Shown in pieces: positions 32,795-45,179 of a DNA stretch of 64,000 nt (its first letter is position 1; each line of letters begins with the position of its first letter). Source of the stretch: Xestospongia bergquistia. Taxonomy: Eukaryota; Porifera; Demospongiae; Haplosclerida; Petrosiidae. Position numbers and translations under genes: made by a program. Where the stretch lies: positions 3,250,001 through 3,314,000 of the forward strand of contig OZ014420.1 of the NCBI GenBank assembly GCA_963965975.1. The letters run 5' to 3'. The notes under the pieces are model-generated. The model was not told the origin of the DNA and ran no database searches. It saw only the letters and a list, made by a program, of their open reading frames with translations.

Positions 32795-34160
32795 CCAACC
32801 CAAACAGATTTTAACAAACTGAGCATGTGCAGATTGTAAAAATTTGCTATTATGTAGATTTTGTTGATCACTTCCCTCGTTTTGCCATTCTTTGAGTCTG
32901 CTTAATTGTATGGTGACTTGGTGCTCATGGTAAGCACAGTTTCTATTTCTTGTTAAAGTATTTTGTGAACATGTATTAACTTGTCATCCTCTTTTATTAT
33001 ACATTAGATATTACCACTATGGACAGTGAACAACAGCAAGACCAATCATCAACAGACTCCTTATCAGGTACATGTACATTAGTATAGAGATAACTATGTA
33101 CCTAATGTAAACAGAGAAGATAAAGCTATTGGATAAAGCAAATGAAGTAAAGACATTTGAGATAAAACAGTTAACAGGAAAGACAGAAGGTGAGCTATTG
33201 TACTTTTAGTAGTACATACCATGTCATGGTTATGTTTTATAGCTACTGTTAAGGTATTAACAAAGAATAAGAAAACACTGAGAAAAGTGAGGATCAACCT
33301 AACACTGTAGAAGACAACACATCAGATGAAGAAGATAGTAGTTCACAGAAAAGTGATAACTCATATTTCACTGAAGATAGGAAAACTGATGATCGTATAG
33401 ATCCAAAAATTAATGAACTTAATCTGCAAGTTTGTAATTATGAAGGTAAAAGAACATATCTACCCAACATCCTACTTTAAATGCTTCTTTCTTTATGTTA
33501 ATAATCACAAAAAAAAGTTAAAGATGAAACAAACAGTGATAAAGATTCAGATTAACATGTTTCTGACAATAAAGGTATTCACTGACAAATAGATATTTCA
33601 TTATGGAAATTTATCTATTTACTTTTAGAAAGTGAAATCTTAGAAAGTGATGAAGTTCAAAATAAGCCATTGCCAAAAACTGAGATGACAATCAGTGCTT
33701 TACATAATAGTATAAAACAATATTCTTATTTTTAAAGTAACGGATATGTATATTATAGCTGCAGGTGAACTAGCTAAAAAAGCTCATACATGCTTTTGTA
33801 AATTTTATTATGAAGAGAAAGCTATGTTGGAGTGGCAAGTCATGTTTGTTGTTGTAAAAAATCTTGATGCACTTTAGCAGGCAATAATATCATATTGTAT
33901 ATGATTTACATGTATAATTTTACTGCAGTATATTAAAAAGCATCATCCTCATGCTGAGGAATGTATCACAAAAGAATGTTGAGTTTGATGTTTAAAAATA
34001 TCATCATCAAATAACTCGTGGTTGGAAAATTATACCTCAGAGGATACATATGATTGTAAGAAATATATCTCATTAAATTACTATAACTTTAATCTTTAAT
34101 CGTGAATAATTATATATTACTTCTCATGAAGTAATCCATTATTAAAATATTAATTTCTTA
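32795..34160 (+). CDS. ZU5/CARD-family gene, N-terminal exons, copy 2
   Basis: Homologous to about 26990-28290 with an offset of about 5,804 bp and very high identity, including non-coding first exon, start (ATG at 33019) and introns. One coding difference is a stop in the acidic exon at about 33553 (DSD-stop), where copy 1 has Glu, and a lost GT donor context; another stop lies near 33875. Followed, unlike copy 1, by a full set of downstream domain exons up to 37897. Confidence 0.6.
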
Positions 34161-34231
34161 TACATTTATAATGTTTTGATATTTTTTAAAGAAAAAGTGT
34201 AACTTAACAAATCATATAAACTCTTATTTAG

Positions 34232-35338
34232 CTAACACATACCTCCATTAATGAGTTTGGTAGTGGCATGTATTCAGAGCCTCCAACATGTTTGATATAT
34301 GTGTATGCAGATGAAGGAAATGACACAACAAAGAGACTCCATTACAGGGTTCCAATAAAAGGATTGGTTCAGGATGCTGATATTTTCATCAATTTATCTT
34401 TTAGACCAAGATATGATACAAGTAAGAGAAACAACTAAACCTTTTTAGAATCTTTTAACATGCTAATTTATATTATATTATAGCCAAATTTGAAAGTGGT
34501 GCTACTTCCAGAGCAATTGTTATCTAGTGATAAAGTTAAAGAAGTTAGAAAAATCATATAAGATGTTCTTACTAAGCAATACTTTGCTTTGAATGATTTG
34601 CTGAAGGTGTCTATGAAATCATTTGCTGCAGACATGTATTCTTATGGTCTAATATCAGAAAGAACCAAAGATACAGAAAATTTTAATGATTTGACAAGAG
34701 AATTCAAATCAGACATGAACTTTAAATGTGATAGTCAGGAGTTAGTAAAACATTGTCAGTTATTTTTACAGAGTTTAGTTAAACAAGGAGATCCACACAG
34801 AAATGCAGCTAGTAGTGTAGCTGAAGTGTGACTACCAATATTAAAAAAAAACTGAACATAAATATAGAGTTCGACATTTGTGTCATAAGCCCAATATCTA
34901 ATGCAAGTAAGAAAACAGTTAAAACCTTTCTAGTAATTTAACATACTAGTTTATAGTCAATGTTGAATGTGTTGCTTCTTGTTTCATAAAATATTATAAT
35001 AGCATATAATTATAAGTACTATTATAATAATTGAAAGCATTATTTTCTTTCATATTAGAAGCTGATGTTATCAAGTTGATACATGTTATTTGTAATATCC
35101 TTACTAAACAATGTATTTCATTATATAAGTTAACTAGAAATGATCTACAGTTATTAGCTAACAAGATGCATCCTGCTGGTCTTATTAGCTCATATGCCCA
35201 ATGGTCACATTCATTTGATGTGATAATTGATGATTTTCAACCAGGACTGAGTTTCATGATCGATATTGGATGTTCAGTCAAGCCCTTCAACAAGACTAGA
35301 TTAAAGAGAGTCGAGGTGAATGTGGAGTAGAACTACAA
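34232..35338 (+). CDS. ZU5/CARD-family gene, middle exons with helical domains
   Basis: Exon at about 34232-34422 reads INEFGSGMYSEPPTCLIYVY and RVPIKGLVQDADIFINLSFR. The next (34497-34831) has a run of amphipathic helices (KSFAADMYSYGLISERTKDT; LVKHCQLFLQSLVKQGDPHR) and the third (35028-35330) another (LLANKMHPAGLISSYAQWSH; DFQPGLSFMIDIG). They look like small helical bundles of Death-fold type, but I cannot name the subfamily. One stop at about 34558-34560 precedes the second. Copy 1 lacks these exons. Confidence 0.5.
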
Positions 35339-35631
35339 CTAGGTATGTAATTTAAGTACACGAAGAAAAAAGTAACGGTAGGGTAATTGAAATGTTTACA
35401 TATCATTACAAAGTACATGTCAATAGCTATAGGAATAGTTTAAATCAACATGTCACTTTGTACCTTTACTTAATTGACAGCAGTTGCAATGGAGATAGTA
35501 AGTGTACAGACGGAAGTAATGGAGCTATCAGTGCATAAACAAGATGTTTTTATTCAATTTAACTATATCATCCCATCAAATGATATATTGACAACAACAT
35601 AATGGATTATCTTTAAATGTCTGCCTTTTAG

Positions 35632-36095
35632 ATACTCTTAAAGGTGTTTGTATTGAAAATGATAAATTGTTCCTAATTCAAGGAGACTCTCTTCAGTTCC
35701 TTAACTGGGAACAATATGGATTGAGAATTACAGTTCCTCAAGGCATGTTATCTTTAACAGACACCTGTGAAGTGTCCATGGCAGCACTGATTGGTGGAGA
35801 CAGTTTCAAGTACCTGAGGAAACTGAGTTGATCAGTGCTGTATATCATATAAAAGTCTCTAAGCCATTACTTAAATCAATAAAATTAGAGATACAACACT
35901 GTGCACATCTAGTCACTAAATATCATACAAGTTGTTTGAGGTTTGCTACAGCTTCTATTCAACAATCTACTACTCTTCCTTACAAGTTTCAACTACAAAA
36001 AGGAGGACAGTTCAATCCTGGTGATCATTATGGTATTATGAATCTTATTCATTTTTGCTAAAAAACTATTGTTAAATCTTGGACTGATCCACTTT
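35632..36095 (+). CDS. ZU5-like domain exon(s), complete
   Basis: Reads NWEQYGLRITVPQGMLSLTD, then CEVSMAALIGG, then after a one-base shift near 35805 PEETELISAVYHIKVSKPLL, LEIQHCAHLVTKYHTSCLRF, TLPYKFQLQKGGQFNPGD. The order G-L-I-VP-GML, then LV/ISAVY, then L-IQHC is the ZU5 beta-fold pattern. The sequence is cut at 36095, where a second copy of its 3' half begins. Confidence 0.65.
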
Positions 36096-37897
36096 GAAAA
36101 TGAAAAGTTGTTCTCTAAGTTTAAAGAAAAGAAACAAGAGATAGAAATGTTGTCTAAAAGAGAAACATCACAATATTATATGTCTTACTTCCACTGTAGG
36201 AAACTGAGTTGATCAGTGCGTTATATCATATAAATGTCTCTAAGCCATTACTTAAATCAATAAAATTAGAGATACAACACTGCACATCTAGTCACTAAAG
36301 ATCATAGAAGTTGTTTGAGTTTTGCTACAGCTTCTATTCAACAATCTACTACTCTTCCTTACAAGTTTCAACTACAAAAAAGAGGACAGTTCAATCCTGG
36401 TGATCAATATCATTTTTGCTTAAAAGCTATTGTTAAATCTTGGACTGATTCATTTTGGAGTGACAATGTATTACCACAGGAGATACCTTCATTAATTCAA
36501 TCCATTGATTTGATTGGAGGGTCTGAATTAGAAAATGTAACTAACTATGGAAGACTTTCCATTAATGAAACCTCTGCTCCAAAACCTTCAGACCTGTTGT
36601 CAGAGTCCAGTAATGAAGTCCCTTATATAGCAAGTTTAGAATGCATACAAGGTAATAAACATGCAGAAAACGAGTTGATATGTAATATTTCTTCAGACAA
36701 CTCAACAATTAAATTTGAACGAAGAGGCTGTGGACGTAGTACATACTTTGCCTGGTAATGAAGCTGAAATCAAACAAAGAAAAGGCAACCCGTTATTTTT
36801 TATATTGTTAAGATGTTAATCAATGTCTCCCTTTAGACAGTTCTCCTGATATTGACTATTTGGCTCAGATGGTATATGAAAGATGTAAGAACAATGAATG
36901 GCTAACATGCTTTATAGTAGCTAAACATCTCATTGCTCTGACTGAGGTAACTGCATTGCAAACATTTCTTTTAATACGCTATGTACGCAGTATATAAAGA
37001 CTTCTCTTCCACATCATATTGAGGAGGACAAATGTCTATGCTTTACATTTCAAGATAGTGATGGTAACATTGAATTAGTCCTTAATGAAAAACAAAGTAT
37101 CCTTACAATGGATGGAGTGTCATTTCTCATGTAAATCCTTCAAGGGTATGTATATGAAGTGCTATTATAAAAACATACTAAAACAAATATAGATATGTAA
37201 GAGTGTAGTGGAAAGTTTTGGTGCTCAAAACCTTCCATCTGTCCCTTCTAGACTGATCACAATATTTGGTGAACAAGGAACTAATATAGTTACACAATTA
37301 AAATATTGTGTACCATTAAGAGGAGTCAATGCTGATGACATGGAGCTATATCTGATATGATCACTTGAAGATGGTTAGTACTACCTTATAGTTTATACTT
37401 TGTATGTATACTTGTTTGGAATAGTGTCAATTACAACATTAGAGGCCAATGAAAGTATTCCTGTTCAAAGAGATATAGGTATTACATTTAAAAATTGTCA
37501 CAATGTACATGTATATTGCCAGGCCATCTGATTAAAACATAATTATGAACATTAACTAACCATTCCATTATAATTGATTTATTACTAACAACTCCATATT
37601 TGTGTTTATATTCTAGATGGTACTCTGAACCCTGATGTAGCTAGACAACCTTTACCTAAATGTACCAGTGCTATTGTTGAATCAGCTATTGAGCCCATTG
37701 CTCTAGCAAATAAATTGTATGATGAAGTTATTTCTGAGGCTGTTTACAAAATTGTAAAAGACAAGAAAACTGGAACTACTGGTGTGGAACGTCTTGAGTT
37801 GATTCTTGATGATGTAAAGGATCATGTCAAACTTAATGCTAATGCCTTTATGATTTTTCTGGATATACTGAGAGATGATAGTTTAAGACTTGGCTAA
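36096..37897 (+). CDS. ZU5-like and CARD-like exons, copy 2
   Basis: Nearly identical to 31012-32760 (offset about 5,082 bp). Contains the ZU5 3' half again (36205-36758), the helix-rich exon (36838-37134, frameshifted by loss of one T near 36970), the 37190-37360 piece and an intact CARD-like exon 37617-37897 (LANKLYDEVISEAVYKIVKD, TGVERLELILDDVKDHVKLN, AFMIFLDILRDDSLRLG) ending in a stop. The CARD-like fold would mediate homotypic assembly in immune or death signalling; that role is inferred from the domain, not shown. Confidence 0.65.
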
Positions 37898-38159
37898 TAA
37901 AATCATGTCAAAATATAAAGGTACAATACGTTAACTTTAATCCTTTCTTTAGTAATACTCTTTCTGTTTCAGAATTAGCTGCTACATGAAAGTATATAAG
38001 GAAAGGAGTTCACAACAATAAACAGTTGTAAAGTATTATGTTAACTTTCAAATTGAATTAATAAGTACATGCAATTTCTAGTCATACTACCACAATAACC
38101 TATGTGCTAAACTACTGTATGCTGTGATCATTTTATTCTGTACAAATAGAATGTGGCAA

Positions 38160-38185
38160 CAAGCTACATTATATATATATATATC
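38160..38185. repeat. (TA)n microsatellite
   Basis: A short TA repeat in otherwise unremarkable sequence downstream of the ZU5/CARD locus. Confidence 0.8.
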
Positions 38186-38306
38186 CTGTATATTAGGAGA
38201 ATGAGTGACCTTGGAACAGTGTGTGAAAATTATTCTCTCTCGAATGTATCCTGCTGCAAACCATAGGTTACTGAGCATGTCCAGATTGTATTACCAAACC
38301 CAAACG

Positions 38307-40563
38307 TAGCCTCGTCCCTAGGCGCTCACAAAGAAAAGAACACCTTGTAAGTACTGCTTGTGCATCCACGTAATTACTGAAGTAATGAAGATCCTTAATG
38401 CTCTTGTGGATCTGGAAGTTGTACCTGAAGTATTGAAGTGTGGTCTCACAGGGCCCATCTATAAGGGAGGCAGGAAGGATACTTTGAAGGTCGACAGCTA
38501 CAGAGGGTTACACTCACATCTATGGTCTCCAAAGTTCTGGAATTCTTGCTATTAGGACATCTGGAGTTGTTTTTTATGGAAGCAGGTCTGTTGCACGTTA
38601 ACCAATCTGCTTACAGGAAAGCAGTCTCTTTTGATGATGCCATTTTTGCTACACAAGAGGTTGTTGCTAAATAACTTAGAGGTGGTACTTGCGTATATAT
38701 GTGCCTGTATGTCTTGCAGAAAGCATTTGACTCTGTTGAATATCCAGTGTTGTTAGAGAAGCTGTTTGATGTTGCAGTGAATGGTAATATGTGAAGACTC
38801 TTGAAAGCTGGTATGATGGATGTTCCTGCAAAGTGAGGATGGATGAGATGCTCTCTGAGATTTTTCGGGTGGAGAGAGGTGTGAAGCAGGGGTTGGTTCT
38901 GTGCCCAGCACTCTTTTGTTGATAGACCCCCTTCTCAGGCAGTTGCAGGCATCTGGTGTGAGTTTGACAGTCAACAATTTCTAAGCTGGAGTTTTCCTCC
39001 ATGCTGACGATGTCAGAACATGTGAGGAATCTTATCAGTCAGGTAGCTTTGGTGAAAGCATTTGCTAAGGAAAACCTTCTCAAATTGAATGTTAGTAAAG
39101 GCGAGATCATACTCTTCTAGAGTCAAAAGGGTGTTGCTTTTCCAGTCTGTGAGGTGGAGGGGTCCATCATGCCAGCTGGCGACATAGGAAAATGTCTGGG
39201 TTACTGGTGGAGGGGAAACCTATTGGCATCTACATCTATGGACAAGAACATCAGGAAAGCCTGTCATGCTTTTTTCCACTGTGGTAGCATTTGTGTATTT
39301 CAGGTTGATGTTAGTCCACTGTTTTCAAGAGCTGTGTGGAGTCATGTATTATGCCAGTCTTATTATTTAGACGTGAGAATTGGACTTCACGGAGACCTTA
39401 TCACAGAAACTGGAAGCCTTTAAGGTTGAGCTAGTGAACCAAGTACTAGAGCGGCTAAGGCATCACTCTAATACTGCAGCTATTATGGCTTTGGAGGTTC
39501 CAACAATGAGGTACTGAATTTGGGTAAGAAATATAGGCTTTCTCCATCATGTTGTTGAGAGTAATCCTGTCAGCCTGACTGGACATGTGATGCTGGCACT
39601 CTGTGGTAATGCTGATTCGTTATGTCTGTTGAAGGAGTGCAAGGAGCTGGAGGAATGGTTTGGATCAACTTTCACGGATATCATCCTCAGCTTGGTTCAA
39701 TCAGGGAGATGAAGTACGAAATTCTTGAGCTCGATAAGAAGAAGCATGCAGACAAATGCTTGGAGAAAGCCCCTATAGTTCCAGAGGTCTCAAGACAAAT
39801 CAGTTGGGTCCGGCTCTGGGATGCAGCTTTGGACTTGGAATGGAAGAGAGTGAAAGGCCTGCAACTGCTGAGTAGAGCTCTGAGTCATCATAGGAGAGGC
39901 AATCACCCATGTCATCTATGTGACATTGCTCCACCTCCTGAGTTATCAGTGCTGGATCACATCCTGATCTCACATCTGAACCTAGAGCTGGACTACAAGA
40001 AATTGATGAACTTATTAGAAAAACTCCATTTAGATGTTTTGTCTAAGTTTAGCAACATATTTATTACATAATGATTTTTATTCTAAATCGTGCTCACTGG
40101 GGGTTTATCAAATGAAACTTTGAACTTTCGCATCACAATAACAACATTTTAAAGAAAATGACGAATCAATATGCTTCGTTTATTTTCATAACGTTTTATC
40201 ACTACTCTAGTTCTATCATTCCTGATGGATCACAAACTAGGTTTTGGCTTCAAACAGTCAAATTTGTCATTTGTGCAGAGATTTAGTCCAAGCAAATGAG
40301 CGTTACACTTGTTTAGTAAAATTGGAATCCAAAATGATTGGGCATCATTGAATAACAGGTTGATCCATCATTAGAGGTACTAAAGGACTTATTATCGACA
40401 CAGAACAGCTTCTCTCGGTGCCAACAAGAACAATATCTTTCCAAAACCATTTGGTGATTACACATAAGGATCTTTCCGTCGTATTTATACAGCTTCAATG
40501 GACAAAAAGCTTTTTGAAAAAAAGCATATTAAGTCTTCCTACTCTACCTAGGGTATCAGGCTA
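38307..40563. mobile_element. Inverted-repeat DNA element interrupted by a LINE
   Basis: The left end TAGCCTCGTCCCTAGGCGCT (38307) and right end GGGTATCAGGCTA (to 40563) match the ends of the elements at 54036-54602 and 57751-58460. Its interior at 40128-40510 is alignable to about 57850-58210 (shared TGATGGATCACAA and CATTATTAGAGGTACTAAAG-like words). The stretch from about 38378 to 40127 is absent from those relatives and is LINE coding sequence, so it inserted into this copy. Confidence 0.7.
38378..40075 (+). pseudogene. LINE reverse transcriptase pseudogene
   Basis: Reads VVPEVLKCGLTGPIYKGG, KAFDSVEYPVLLEKLFDVAV, ERGVKQGLVLCPALF and FLHADDVRT (catalytic box of the A-DD form), then a C-terminal part ending in a finger-like HRRGNHPCHLCDIA. 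At least ten stops or shifts. The N-terminal endonuclease and fingers are missing. The last 150 codons (39622-40071) stay open. Confidence 0.8.
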
Positions 40564-40807
40564 CTCCAAATGATGCCACTCCTTTGGCTTTTCAGTTACA
40601 AAACAACCCTTTTCAAACATGTAAGTGGTTACTGAATGATTGATCTGTATGTTAGAACATGTCCAGGAGAGGGACCTGGTGTTTTATCTTACATCACTAA
40701 CCAATTATTTTATAAATATCATAGCTACAATATCTTTTTAAAATTTTAATTAGTTCACATTTTGTCTTTTTTAAATTTTAATTAGTCCATATTTTGTCCC
40801 TACACTC

Positions 40808-40945
40808 TAGATGGTACTTTGAATTCTGACTTAGCTAGACAACTTCAGTTCAATGTACTGATATTATTGTTGAATCAACTATTGACCCAATGATCTGGCA
40901 ATTAGACTTTATTTAGAAGAGATACAAGCGCAATTAGCAGTTTCT
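40808..40945 (+). pseudogene. Relic CARD-like exon
   Basis: CTAG acceptor followed by TLNSDLARQ and IIVESTIDPM, clearly related to the start of the CARD-like exon at 37617 (TLNPDVARQ and IVESAIEPI) but with frameshifts. A fourth, old copy from the same family. Confidence 0.6.
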
Positions 40946-41029
40946 CGACATGAATAAAGATGATGTAGAGGCTGCTTTAATGTACTATCATGATTTGACC
41001 ATCTATCTTTATTTTCCTAAAGTCCTCCA

Positions 41030-41880
41030 TATTGTTGTCTTTCTTATCCCCTAGCCACTCCTCAATAAACTGTCTAAATTGATGAACATCTTTGAAGATG
41101 TTGTTGATTCATATATTCCTCCTGGAGCTTTTGAGAAACTCAAAAGAAAGGCTTTTTTCACTTGACCTCATTAGTCTATTTTTGTCACAAGGATTTTCAA
41201 AGACATTCTCAGCCAAAAATTTCTTATGTTGATGGAATACTTATTTATCATATCACCTCTACCTGAGCCATGAGAATATTTTCCCCTTGTGTCCTACCTA
41301 CTACCACCAATTTACAGTCTTTACAACAGCCTATCACTAAGGATGTTGATCATCTGGTTTTAACATGGAATGAAAACTTTCTTCCTCAGGGTCCTTTTCC
41401 TGCACTAGTTGTGGGCATTCTCACTCACTAATGTTTACCTATATATTGCACTGTCACCTCTACAAGTTGACAAGCCACAAGATGTGCCAGTCTTGAAGTC
41501 TTGTTGGAGTAGTTCTATTAGTAGATACTACATAATTGCTTAATATATTCTAATTGTGGTCCACTTAATAAGTGTTACAACATTCGTCAAGTTATTAAAG
41601 AGAGCATTGATCCAGTTGTAGACAAGTTCCATTATATATGTATTCTAAAAGGAACAACTTCTCATGTTCAATTTGTAAAACAACAGAACACCATTTCTGC
41701 TCGAGCGAAAATAAGAGGAAAGTCACATGTTGTAATACGTATATAACTGATGATCCTGACAAGAAACTTCAACTACCATGGTTTACATCTCAAGTTGAAG
41801 GTGAAGCATTAGGTATATATTACATACTATATATATTTAACTACAACAATGAAAAGGTGACAGGCTAATATGACTTGTAT
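41030..41880 (+). pseudogene. Decayed receptor-type exons
   Basis: Stretches such as HLVLTWNENFLPQGPFPALV (about 41347-41406) and KPQDVPVLKSCWSS resemble the later part of the COR region of Roco proteins, where a large-hydrophobic-PxGxFP pattern occurs, followed by THIRYI-like and LPWFTSQVEGEALG pieces at about 41780-41815. Many stops. The family is a guess; that it is broken coding sequence is likely. Confidence 0.35.
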
Positions 41881-42059
41881 ATCATTAATATTACATTGTT
41901 ACAAGTAATGTATTAATTGATAAATTTAATATGTAATATGTAGAACATCTGTAATCATTGTATTTTATTATGATAAGCTGTTAGTGATATATTGGAGTAC
42001 TATAAATCATTCATGTAATAGTATATAGTTCATAATTGTTGTTGTTTTTTTAAACAGGT

Positions 42060-42224
42060 TCTATACTTCACTCAGAACCAGATGTATACGATCTTCTTAA
42101 CCTATTAGCTGACATTGAACATAAATAAGTGGTATGAAATAGGATTTGCATTGAGAGTACCTGATACAATGCTTGAAGGCCTACTACAGTAAAAACATCA
42201 TTCTACCAAACAAAGTTACACTAC
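42060..42224 (+). pseudogene. Death-domain exon, N-terminal half
   Basis: After an AG acceptor: LHSEPDVYDLLNLLADIEHK, then (one shift) WYEIGFALRVPDTMLEGLLQ, the helix 1-3 pattern of sponge Death domains. It is cut at 42224 by the LTR of a gypsy element; the second half resumes at 46509. Confidence 0.65.
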
Positions 42225-42589
42225 TGTTGTATTTCAATCGGAAATTAATCCCTATTATTCTATGATGTAATATGTTTAGTGAGTAAGTATTTAATATCAT
42301 GTTTTGGTTGTTTAGTTAGTTATTGTGTTATGCTGTTTTTTAAAGTTAATCAGTTGCTACAAAAGGTACTAAGACACAGCATATTGGCGATGAAGGTATA
42401 TAGCTCGACACGGCACCCTAGCTCCATTCAATACATCCAAAGAAAGTTAGTCACATTATGTTGAGAGACTGGGATACTACTTTGTTGTAAATGACGTAGA
42501 AGAGATGACAAGAAACGCTCCATACTGCTCTCCATTTAAGGGCATCAGACCTTCAAATTAGTAAGAAATTTACTTGACGCTCAGGCACT

Positions 42590-43085
42590 TGAAACCAAGT
42601 CATACAATGACTTAGTGAAGATGGTCACGGACTATTATGACACAAAACTGTCTATTATTGTTCAGAGATACAAGTTTAACTCTCGTGTAAGAGCACCAGA
42701 TGAGTCTTTTGCGATGTATGTAGCAGCTCTGCATCAGATAGCTGACTATTGTGACTATAGACTCATTAAGATATGCTACAAGATCGACTCGTATGCAGAG
42801 TCAATCACCAGAGTACCCAGCGTAGGTTGTTGGCCAAGAAGGGCCTTACCTATGAAAAACCATTAGAGCTAGCTAAATCACTCAAGGCAGCCGAGAAATG
42901 ATCACTTGACATTGTAGCAACTAATACTGTACCTGTTCACTACAATTCTCGTCACAAGTACCAGAGAAAACTGCTACTGTTAATTTTACCTGCCATAGGT
43001 GTAGAGGACATCATTTGGCCTCAGTCTGTCGCCTCAAGGATCAACACTGTCACAAATGCACAAAAAGGAAGCACATCACCAAAGT
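42590..43085 (+). pseudogene. gypsy gag with two CCHC knuckles
   Basis: Shows VTDYYDTKLSIIVQRYKFNS and ESFAMYVAALHQIADYCDY (capsid C-terminal part), then CHRCRGHHLASVC and CHKCTKRKHITKVC near 42990-43090. The first knuckle is one residue shorter than the norm. Stops between parts. Confidence 0.8.
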
Positions 43086-43129
43086 ATGTCACATGAATCA
43101 AGTATTAAAGCATCAATAAAGCCACATTT

Positions 43130-43480
43130 TGTAAGTGTGGTTTGCACTACCACTATTCCAGAAGAAGAAGTAGATGAAGAGTCATATAAAATGTTTACAC
43201 TTAGAGACAAATCATCAGAACCTATCATTGTTAAATGTTTACTGAATAGTGTACCGACAGATATGGAGTAAGATACTGGTGCATCTCTTTCAACAATTAG
43301 TCAAGATACTTATGCCAAGGTTTCCAAATTCAGTTGTATTGGCAACCTGGAAAAAACAGAGGTCAAATTAAAAACTTATATGGGTGAGTGAATACCAGTA
43401 CTGGGCAAAATTAGAATGCATGTAAAGCATGAGGATCAGGAGGAGGTCCTGCCTGTCCATGTAGAAAAGGGACTGGGCCT
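43130..43480 (+). pseudogene. gypsy protease
   Basis: Active site DTGASLSTISQDTYAKV directly after an in-frame stop at 43269-43271, then VKLKTYMGE and a conserved GLGLT-like end before the RT frame. Inactive as it stands. Confidence 0.75.
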
Positions 43481-43486
43481 AACCTT

Positions 43487-44950
43487 ATGGGAAGAGACTG
43501 GCTAAACAAGATCAAAGTAAATTTCTGTGAAGTTTACAGTCTAACTAATCAACACCCACTACAGGAACTCTTAAAAAAACATTCAGTTGTTTTTAAGGAG
43601 GAACTGTGTTGTCTGCAAGGTGTCAAAGCTCCATTATTAGTAAATAACACCAACTCTAAATTTTACAAGCCTAGGCTTGTGCCATTTGTGTTTAAAGAGA
43701 AAGGTGAATCAGAACTTGAGAGATTACAGAGTTTGGGCATTATTTCTCCTGTTCAGTTTTGAAAGTGGTCTGCACCCATAGTGCCTGTAGTAAAACAGGA
43801 TGGGTCAGTGAGAATCTATGGAGACTTTAAAGTTACAATTAATCAAGTCTCTCAAGTAGAGTCCTATCGCCTACCAAGAGTAGAGGAGCTTTTTGCCACC
43901 CTTTCAGGAGGAAAAGAGTTCTGAAAATTAGATTTAGCTCAAGTTTATTTACAATTACCTTTAGCAGAAGATTCAAAAGAGTTTGTAACTATCAATACTT
44001 CAAAAGGGTTGTTTCAATATAAGAGGTTGCCATTTGGAGTGTCTTCAGACCCAGCAGTTTTCAGAGATGCATAGAAAATCTCTTACAGGGATGTAAGCGT
44101 GTGTCCATATATGGATGATATTTTGGTAATGGGTAAATCCACCGAAGAGCATTTGCATAATTTAGAGAACGTATTAAGCAAACTAGAATCAGCAGGTTTA
44201 CAACTTAAGAAGTCAGTGTTACTTCTTGCGGCCTAAGGTTGAGTATTTAGGTCACATAATTGATGCAGATATCTTACACCCAACAAAAGAAAAGGTAAAA
44301 CCAATCAAGGAAGCTCCTAACCCTGAAAATGTCACTGAATTATGATTGTTTTGGGGAATTATTAACTATTATAGTCAATTTCTGCCAAAACATATCTGCA
44401 AAGCTTGCTCCCTTATATAACCATTTATATATTGATGGTCATGGAGTAATGGCCAAGACAAAGTATTTCAAATTGCCAAAGAAGCACTACAGTCTCATTC
44501 CTTATTAGTACATTATGATCCTGCTAAGCAAATTATTTTGACATGCGATGCTTCGCCTTATAGCATTGGCACTGTGTTATCTCATACCATGGAGGATGGT
44601 ACCGACAGGCCAATAGCATATGCCTCTTGAACACTAACAACAGCAGAAAGGAAATACTCTTAGTTGGAGAAAGAGGAACTTGCAATAGTGTTCAGTACAA
44701 AGAAATTTCATAATTATTTGTGTGGCAGATATTTTTACATTGAGTCAGATCATCAACCACTCTCTTATCTCTTTAACAAATCTAGAGAGATTCTGTGTGT
44801 GGTTTCATCACATATTCAAAGATGGCCTCTTACATTAAGTGCATATCAGTATTCTATCTGCTACAAGCAAGGAAAAATGTTAAGTAATGTTGATGCACTC
44901 AATCGTCTACCTAGATCCATTCACAACATCATTAAATTGTGTTCCAAGAC
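43487..44950 (+). pseudogene. gypsy RT and RNase H
   Basis: RT: ELERLQSLGIISPVQF, SVRIYGDFKVTINQVSQV, LFQYKRLPFGVSSDP and PYMDDILVMGKS (YMDD box), then VEYLGHIIDADILHP. RNase H: LTCDASPYSIGTVLSH, LEKEELAIVFSTKKFHNYL and IESDHQPLSYLF. Stops at about 43760, 43922, 44072, 44235, 44343, 44629 and 44661. Confidence 0.88.
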
Positions 44951-45179
44951 ACCTTGTACATCTTGTTCATCACCTCTCTACTATGGCTACAAATGCCAAC
45001 AAAATAAAAGAATGGACTAGAAGGGATCCCATTTTATCAAAGGTTTATTACCATATATCCAGTGATGTAATAAATAATGTAGATGAATCACTTCATCCCT
45101 ATCGAACTAGAAAGGATGAATTAAGTGTATCGAATGGATTTGAGGTGCTCGTGTTATTGTACCCACCACCAGGAGACAG

